This document shows positions 6,103 through 10,002 of a DNA stretch of 10,002 bases, piece by piece. How positions within the stretch are numbered: position 1 is the first letter of the stretch; the number at the start of each line of letters is the position of its first letter. The stretch is from an uncultured bacterium (GTDB lineage Bacteria; Patescibacteriota; Minisyncoccia; Phycocordibacterales; PALSA-1337), in the NCBI GenBank assembly GCA_903876465.1, contig CAIRAF010000045.1, positions 1-10,002 on the forward strand. The letters are read 5' to 3'. The position numbers were made by a program, and so were the translations under genes. Below the pieces are notes generated by a model. The model was not told where the DNA came from, made no database searches, and saw only the letters and a program-made list of their open reading frames with translations.

Positions 6103-7284
6103 TTATGGCAAAAACTGTCTGATCCAACGTGTTGAAGCTTTCCAAAGGTTTGTGAAGAATATCTTTGTGCCATCTATCTCGGAGCCATCTTCAGCGTGAA
6201 TGCCCCAGATACAAAGGCCATAAGCTACTGCCCATGTGCCATCCTTGAAAGAGGCCTTGCTTGTTGTATCACTGATAGAACCAATGCGTGAAGGGAGTTT
6301 GAGTGCTAGGCGAGCCATATCGTCAATGGAGTGCATGCCTGAACCACCACCAGTAATGATAATACCAGCTGGGAGGAGTCCATTACGACCAATCTTTTTC
6401 AGGTGAGCTTCGATGAGTTCGAACATATCAGAGATACGTGCAGAGATTATTTCCTCTAGTTTTTTGCGAGGATATGAACTACCAGTGATGGCACCAATCT
6501 TTATTTGCTCAGCTTCTTCTAGTGGAACCTTGAGCCCGAGTGCAATGTCGTTAGTAATATCAGTTGAACCGATAGGGAAGACTTCAAGTGAAGCGGGAAT
6601 GTTATTTTCAAAGACTGCTATTGAGACTGTCTCAGCACCAATGTTTGCAAGTACGGATCCAGCAATTTTTTGGGATTTTGAAAGTGTAACGAATCCAGCT
6701 GCTATAGGAGAAGCCATGATGTCTTGGACTTGTATACCTGCCTCGTTAACTGCCTGAATAAGATCAGCCACATGATGTTCGAGACAAGTGATGAAGAGAG
6801 TAGTGAGCTCAATTTTATTGCCAGACATGCCGAGAGGATTACCTAGTGCCATACTTCCGTCAATCGTGTACTGCACTGGAATACTATAAATAATTCTACG
6901 ATTGGCTATGGCTGAACGAGGAATGTCTTTTTCACATTGCTCTGCTAACTTGGTGAGGTCCATCTCTGTTATTTCAGCATCGGCTCGTGAGGTGATGATT
7001 GAACTTGAAACAGTGATGCCTGAAAGTCCAATACCGCCAACACCGACAAAAGCCTTTTTGACTTTTACTCCAGCCTTTTCTTCAGCAAGTGAAATAGCTT
7101 GCTTAATGCTTTCAGCCACATCCTTTACGTTGGTCACATAGCCATGGCGGAGGCCGTGACTGTCAGCTACACCGGCACCAATGATTTTCGGTAACCCTTT
7201 TTCGTTTTTTTCATCTGCGTCAGCAATAATAACCTTGACATGATATGTGCCGACATCTATTCCGGTAATTATATTTTTAGACAT
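6103..7284 (-). CDS. ftsA: Cell division protein FtsA
   Basis: This actin-fold protein tethers FtsZ to the membrane and recruits the rest of the divisome. At 393 residues it is close to the usual length. It has phosphate-1 loop GIDVGTYHVKV (8-18), an SHS2/1C domain around 50-160 with GVGGIGLSGITV, phosphate-2 loop ANIGAETVSIAVF (213-225), and adenosine loop IITGGGSGM (309-317). The C-terminal amphipathic helix NLWKASTRWIRQFLP (379-393) acts as the membrane-targeting sequence. The phosphate-2 loop is unusual: the canonical D-I-G-G-G-T is N-I-G-A-E-T here. The start codon overlaps the ybeY stop by 8 nt and is preceded by AGGA at a 6-nt spacing, so translation should be coupled to ybeY. FtsZ, with a matching C-terminal peptide, is encoded two genes downstream. 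Confidence 0.95.
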   Translation of the reverse strand: MSKNIITGIDVGTYHVKVIIADADEKNEKGLPKIIGAGVADSHGLRHGYVTNVKDVAESIKQAISLAEEKAGVKVKKAFVGVGGIGLSGITVSSSIITSRADAEITEMDLTKLAEQCEKDIPRSAIANRRIIYSIPVQYTIDGSMALGNPLGMSGNKIELTTLFITCLEHHVADLIQAVNEAGIQVQDIMASPIAAGFVTLSKSQKIAGSVLANIGAETVSIAVFENNIPASLEVFPIGSTDITNDIALGLKVPLEEAEQIKIGAITGSSYPRKKLEEIISARISDMFELIEAHLKKIGRNGLLPAGIIITGGGSGMHSIDDMARLALKLPSRIGSISDTTSKASFKDGTWAVAYGLCIWGIHAEDGSEIDGTKIFFTNLWKASTRWIRQFLP

Positions 7285-7678
7285 TGAATTTCCTACGTAT
7301 TTTGACCTCTATACCTTCCATTATAGCGCCATGGTCGTGTCCTTTCAAATGTGTACAACCATGAATAAAGAGAAATGCAAAGAAGTTTTCATATGTTCTT
7401 TCAAATTTCTTTGCTTCTATTTTTGTCTCTTTGAGTGAGATGTACATTTCACCTTCAGTATTAGAAATTGGAAAACTTAAAATATCAGTAGCATGTTCCT
7501 TGTTTCGATAAATTGTATTAAGTTTCTTAATTTGTTCCGAACTCGTAATTATGAGGTTCAATACATAACCTTTACCTAGAATTGCATCTTTAATTTCAAC
7601 AAAAGAAATACGCGGAATTGAACCGCGCGTTTCATTTACTAGAGTAAAATTGTTTTTGCTTTTCTGTGAGGCGACCAT
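7277..7678 (-). CDS. ybeY: Endoribonuclease YbeY (16S rRNA 3'-end maturation)
   Basis: This is a zinc-dependent endoribonuclease that acts in 16S rRNA 3'-end processing and ribosome quality control. It has 133 residues, slightly short for the family. The metal site is complete: HGCTHLKGHDH (H-x3-H-x5-H) in the C-terminal half. The family signature ATDILSFP lies in the middle, followed by GEMYIS. The start lies 2 nt after the rpsU stop, and AGGAAG within the last rpsU codons (7688-7693) can serve as its ribosome binding site. It overlaps ftsA by 8 nt at the other end (ATGTCTAA). Next to rpsU, the pairing of a small-subunit protein with a 16S maturation enzyme makes functional sense. Confidence 0.93.
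   Translation of the reverse strand: MVASQKSKNNFTLVNETRGSIPRISFVEIKDAILGKGYVLNLIITSSEQIKKLNTIYRNKEHATDILSFPISNTEGEMYISLKETKIEAKKFERTYENFFAFLFIHGCTHLKGHDHGAIMEGIEVKIRRKFNV
7288..7294 (-). promoter_or_regulatory. Shine-Dalgarno site of ftsA
   Basis: AGGA on the minus strand (7294-7291) lies 6 nt before the ftsA ATG, inside the last ybeY codons. It is one of only two convincing Shine-Dalgarno sites in the bacterial part; the other serves ybeY. Both belong to internal, tightly packed cistrons. Confidence 0.6.
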
Positions 7679-7680
7679 TT

Positions 7681-7929
7681 CTATTTTCTTCCTGGGCGCT
7701 CTGGTTTAACTGGAGCTTTGCCTTGCTTAACGAGTTCAGCAAGTGCTGATTTGCGAGCAATTGATTTCAATGTCTTTTGCTTAACCTTATATGGTGATTG
7801 GACACGAGTAGCATAACGAAGTGAACGCTTGCGGTTGATGACGCCAGAACTCTGGACTTTTCTGCTAAAACGGCGAAGTACGCCAAGGGCGTTTTCGTTT
7901 GGATTGCGAGTGATTTCTACGTTTATCAT
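7681..7929 (-). CDS. rpsU: Small ribosomal subunit protein bS21
   Basis: This is a small, very basic ribosomal protein of 82 residues. It begins INVEITRNPNENALGVLRRF, the typical bS21 opening with the E/N-rich turn and first helix. The long K/R-rich helix follows (RRFSRKVQSSGVINR and RKRSLRYATR), and a lysine/proline-rich tail ends in PERPGRK. In other bacteria bS21 sits near the 3' end of 16S rRNA by the platform and influences initiation. It leads the translationally linked run rpsU-ybeY-ftsA. A promoter directly upstream predicts a leader of only about 5 nt, so the first gene of the run is translated without a Shine-Dalgarno site. Confidence 0.93.
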   Translation of the reverse strand: MINVEITRNPNENALGVLRRFSRKVQSSGVINRKRSLRYATRVQSPYKVKQKTLKSIARKSALAELVKQGKAPVKPERPGRK

Positions 7930-7940
7930 ATAGGTTTACT

Positions 7941-7969
7941 AGGATAACACAGGTTTAATCGGTGTGCAA
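7941..7969 (-). promoter_or_regulatory. Promoter of the rpsU-ybeY-ftsA run
   Basis: On the minus strand, TTGCAC (7969-7964) is followed after exactly 17 nt by TATCCT (7946-7941). TGT precedes the hexamer, giving TGTTATCCT, an extended -10. The predicted +1 is near 7934, about 5 nt before the rpsU ATG at 7929. It lies in the 43-nt gap after the HisRS-like gene. No terminator separates that gene from rpsU, so readthrough is also possible. Confidence 0.7.
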
Positions 7970-7972
7970 ATA

Positions 7973-9043
7973 TTACCCCCAATAATCAGCTTCTATCTTC
8001 TTCATATACTTTGGCAATTCCTCTAAGGAAACAACTGACTGAGCATGTGTGTCAGTATTGCGTACGATAGCAGTCTTTTCGACAGCTTCTTTTTTACCCA
8101 TAACAATGGTGTAAGGCATATGGAATTTTTCATTGGCTGATACTTGTGCTGTGAGACGATCCTTGGCGAGACACAGATAAAGTGGAATTTTGACCTGACG
8201 AAGCTGTTCGATGACGTTGAGTGCGACGAGTTTTGATTCCAAGCCAAGTTGAACAAATGAAGCGATTGGGCGTTTCATCTTTGAAACTGATTTGCGTAGA
8301 GCCGGTGTATTTTCCTTGATGAGGATAGACATACCGACACCTTGAACATCACGCTTCATATTGAGACGTTTTGCGAGTCCGTTATAGCGAACGCCGATAG
8401 CGAGTAGGCGCTGATCCTTTTTCTTTGAATCAATCTTATTATTCACAATCGCGCAAATTGTTTCTGTACAATATTTTCGATTGCCAATGAGGCTATTATT
8501 AACAGTATAAGGAATACCTAGCATTTCACAGTACTCAAGAATTTCTTCGAGGTGGCGACGACTATTTTCTGATAAAAAATCCATTGACTTAGGTGCTTTT
8601 GTATTGAGCTCGATACAAGGTTCGTCGTGGCACGAAAGAAGTTCGAATGGATCTCGTTTAAGCATCTGACGACACTCAGGAGTCATATCATTTATGTGTT
8701 TTCTATAATATGCAGTGAGTTCACGAGCGAAGCGAGCGATGGAGTCGCGATCACCGATAGAATTTATCTCGACAGATGTATCGGTGTAACCTTCTTCAAT
8801 AAGAATTGCGCGAGCTGTTTGTATAAGTGTGGCTTCAGCAATAGAACCAGATGAACCAATAATTTCTAGATCTGCATATCGATAGTAGCCACTCTTTTTA
8901 ATAGAATTTCGAAAAGCATCCTTAAAATAAAGCATAACTGGTTGCTGTTGCTCGATCCAAAGATCCTCATGATATGTTCGAATAAGGGCTATTTTTTCTT
9001 CGGCATGTAAGGGAAGACGTCCTTTTCTTGAAACGGTGTGCGC
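7973..9043 (-). CDS. HisRS-like protein with degenerate catalytic motifs (5' truncated)
   Basis: The frame runs past the internal ATG at 8935 and meets a stop at 9044-9046, just beyond the composition break, so the true N-terminus is lost at the junction. Recognisable HisRS-family parts, numbered from the 8935 ATG, are as follows. QPVMLYFKDAFR lies just upstream of and across motif 2. EINSIGDRDSIARF (56-69) and the region around GIPYTVNNSLI (140-150) match the catalytic domain. The C-terminal anticodon-binding (HGTP) domain is at 222-315, with QLGLESK, KDRLTAQ and PYTIVMGKKEA. Several signature residues are altered: motif 2 FRxERPQ reads FRNSIKK, RGLDYY reads GNRKYC, GGGRYDGL reads AIGVRYNGL, and the motif 3 Arg after GVGMSI is missing. 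It may be a HisRS paralog without normal aminoacylation, a HisZ-like regulator, or a highly divergent clade-specific HisRS. Full hisS function cannot be asserted. Confidence 0.75.
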   Translation of the reverse strand, partial: AHTVSRKGRLPLHAEEKIALIRTYHEDLWIEQQQPVMLYFKDAFRNSIKKSGYYRYADLEIIGSSGSIAEATLIQTARAILIEEGYTDTSVEINSIGDRDSIARFARELTAYYRKHINDMTPECRQMLKRDPFELLSCHDEPCIELNTKAPKSMDFLSENSRRHLEEILEYCEMLGIPYTVNNSLIGNRKYCTETICAIVNNKIDSKKKDQRLLAIGVRYNGLAKRLNMKRDVQGVGMSILIKENTPALRKSVSKMKRPIASFVQLGLESKLVALNVIEQLRQVKIPLYLCLAKDRLTAQVSANEKFHMPYTIVMGKKEAVEKTAIVRNTDTHAQSVVSLEELPKYMKKIEADYWG

Positions 9044-9045
9044 CT
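9030..9045. other. Junction between bacterial and foreign DNA
   Basis: Composition changes within a few bases from AT-rich (attttttctt near 8991) to strongly GC-rich sequence that continues to the window end. The HisRS-like frame loses recognisable homology here and hits a stop at 9044-9046. No inverted repeat, target-site duplication or integrase site is seen at the break, which fits a chimeric assembly or ligation product better than an insertion. Confidence 0.7.
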
Positions 9046-9046
9046 A

Positions 9047-9521
9047 TGTGGGCGCTGAGAGTGTCGCTTGCCGAGGGCGGAAGCTGGAGTCCCTGAGGAT
9101 GCCCAGCTAAGGGGCCAGGGGCGGGAATTGCGTCAATAGCCGCGGCTTGTCCAGTTGGGTCCCCAAGGGCCGCTGCCTGAGGGGCTCGGGGTGGCCGGAC
9201 AGCCGGGAGGGTTATAGGTCCGACCAGGGCTCTCGAGGCTGCGGTGGTCGTGGCTATGGCCCTCTGGGCGCCGGCCATGGCAGCTCGGGCCCTCTGCGCC
9301 ACGAGGTCGTGAGAGGGCGGACCCCTGTACGAGCCTGGCGAGGGGCGGATCGTTGGGCGAATGGGCGGCAAGGGGGGTGAGATGGGCACGCGCTTAGCGG
9401 CTGCCGGGGTAGCGTAGGGAGAGGGCAGTGATGAGCCGATGCGCCTCGAGCCAGAAGGCCCGAAACCCCTCCTCCGAGTCCAGCCCCTCCCCCGGGCGAC
9501 AAAGCGCCAGCACTTGCCCAA
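9047..9521 (-). other. Pro/Ala-rich open frame in the foreign tail, coding status uncertain
   Basis: This minus-strand frame is open from just after a stop at 9522-9524 to the junction, and overlaps the end of the RNase H frame by about 128 nt in a different phase. Its translation is low-complexity, rich in Pro, Ala, Arg and Gly, with no domain I recognise. Beyond the junction the frame continues only as an out-of-phase shadow of the HisRS-like gene. It could be a second cistron, a frameshifted extension of the polyprotein, or chance openness in GC-rich DNA. Confidence 0.2.
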
Positions 9522-10002
9522 TTAGAGGGTCGTCATGCAGCGTGACGTGGGGCCCACTAAGCCGCAGGTCCGCTATGGTTAGCCCCGGGTCACGCGACAA
9601 ACGGTCGGGAAGCTCGTTTTGTTCGGCCTTGATGTGTTCAGAGTCGGGCAGGGTGATGCGCCACTCCATCATCAGCAGCGTTGCAAAGACCACCGCGCGG
9701 GTCGCCAGGTCCGAGCGGAGGCGCTCCTTACTGCACCACATAATAGCGGTCATGCTATCGCCCCGAAGAGCGACGGAAAGGTCGCGTATCCCGAGGGCAC
9801 GCGCGGCGATGAGTCCCAGCGTGAGCCCAAGGTACTCCGCTAGGTTTTGGTACTTGGATTCTTTGTTAAATCCCATCGCCTCCAGTGACGCCGTGTAACC
9901 CCCCAATAGCGTCGGTGCGTCGGCGGTGGGTAGGTATAGCAGGCCCCCCGCACCCCAGAGGCACGCGTCCCACTGGAGGATGGCCGTCGAGCACGGGCGC
10001 CG
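9394..10002 (-). CDS. RNase H domain of a retroelement polyprotein (5' partial)
   Basis: The frame is open to the right window edge; 202 residues are visible before the stop at 9394-9396. The four acidic positions of a retroelement RNase H are in order: Asp12 in QWDACLWGAGG, Glu56 in KYQNLAEYLGL, Asp82 in ALRGDSMTA, and Asp133 in ELPDRLSRD. The last one resembles the N-x-x-A-D-x-L-S-R ending common in Gypsy and DIRS/Ngaro-type retrotransposons. The role of such a domain is to degrade the RNA strand of the RNA-DNA hybrid during reverse transcription. About 60 further residues follow with no domain I can name. The codon at 9906 that could be read as a start is TTG inside the domain, so it is not a real start. 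The exact element family cannot be decided without the reverse transcriptase. Confidence 0.7.
   Translation of the reverse strand, partial: RRPCSTAILQWDACLWGAGGLLYLPTADAPTLLGGYTASLEAMGFNKESKYQNLAEYLGLTLGLIAARALGIRDLSVALRGDSMTAIMWCSKERLRSDLATRAVVFATLLMMEWRITLPDSEHIKAEQNELPDRLSRDPGLTIADLRLSGPHVTLHDDPLIGQVLALCRPGEGLDSEEGFRAFWLEAHRLITALSLRYPGSR

Larger units (their letters stand above)
9044..10002 (-). mobile_element. Fragment of a retrotransposon-type element, probably eukaryotic
   Basis: The GC-rich tail carries an RNase H domain of the kind found at the end of reverse transcriptase polyproteins (see 9394-10002). The reverse transcriptase part would lie beyond the right window edge. Downstream of the RNase H frame (9044-9393) I see no recognisable domain, only a Pro/Ala-rich open frame. 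No long terminal repeat or poly(A) tract is visible. Base composition and protein style differ entirely from the bacterial part. Confidence 0.6.

Noticed and set aside
8933..8935. ATG at 8935 as the true start of the HisRS-like gene
   Set aside because: The frame continues upstream with family-like sequence (EEKIALIRTYHEDLW, then QPV before LYF), so this Met is internal and the real start is lost at the junction.
9030..9521. A novel fusion protein linking the foreign tail to the HisRS-like region
   Set aside because: The open frame crossing the junction reads the bacterial side out of phase, so the fused residues are a shadow translation and not a real fusion.
9428..9898. Plus-strand open frame of 156 codons in the GC-rich tail
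   Set aside because: It is antisense to the RNase H frame; its Ser/Arg-rich translation is the expected shadow in GC-rich DNA.
1..10002. CRISPR arrays, tRNA or rRNA genes, bacterial insertion sequences
   Set aside because: No regularly spaced repeats, cloverleaf-like conserved arms, rRNA cores or transposase-like frames were found by reading. Gaps between genes in the bacterial part are all under about 150 nt.

Overview
The window is two unrelated pieces of DNA joined at about position 9030-9045. Positions 1 to about 9030 are AT-rich, compact bacterial DNA. Its gene content and protein style (FtsA, FtsZ, YbeY, bS21, small secreted repeat protein, short intergenic gaps, little use of Shine-Dalgarno sites) point to a Patescibacteria/CPR genome, probably of the Parcubacteria branch. 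That placement is by recognition, not by a tree. Positions from about 9040 to 10002 are strongly GC-rich and carry the RNase H part of a retrotransposon-type polyprotein, which looks eukaryotic (protist-like). A chimeric metagenomic contig is the simplest explanation.

Layout, left to right. (1) 2-814 (+): a 5'-truncated secreted protein with two DUF5666-like beta repeats and an aromatic C-terminal tail, followed by a terminator. (2) 961-1554 (+): a membrane-anchored thermonuclease (SNase fold) with its own promoter and terminator. (3) 1570-2484 (-): an AhpF/TrxB-like disulfide reductase. (4) 2527-4101 (+): a sensor histidine kinase with a multi-pass N-terminal domain, divergent from trxB. The two genes share one very tight back-to-back promoter region that predicts a leaderless and a nearly leaderless mRNA. 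(5) A symmetrical bidirectional terminator at 4123-4147 separates the kinase from the minus-strand block.

The minus-strand block, in transcription order, is a HisRS-like gene (truncated at the junction), rpsU (bS21), ybeY, ftsA, a YdjM-type membrane hydrolase and ftsZ. rpsU has its own consensus promoter and almost no leader. ybeY starts 2 nt after rpsU, and ftsA overlaps ybeY by 8 nt, so ribosome assembly/maturation genes are translationally chained to the divisome anchor. The usual ftsA-ftsZ pair is split by the hydrolase gene, and ftsZ has an internal promoter.

The most notable points are the HisRS-fold protein that has lost several class II/HisRS signature residues, the recurring extended -10 element (TGTTATNNT or TGCTATGAT) at four promoters, the split ftsA/ftsZ cluster, and the foreign retroelement junction. 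No tRNA, rRNA, CRISPR array or bacterial insertion sequence was seen. Apart from the foreign tail, whose coding status is uncertain over 9047-9393, no stretch above 300 bases lacks a gene.
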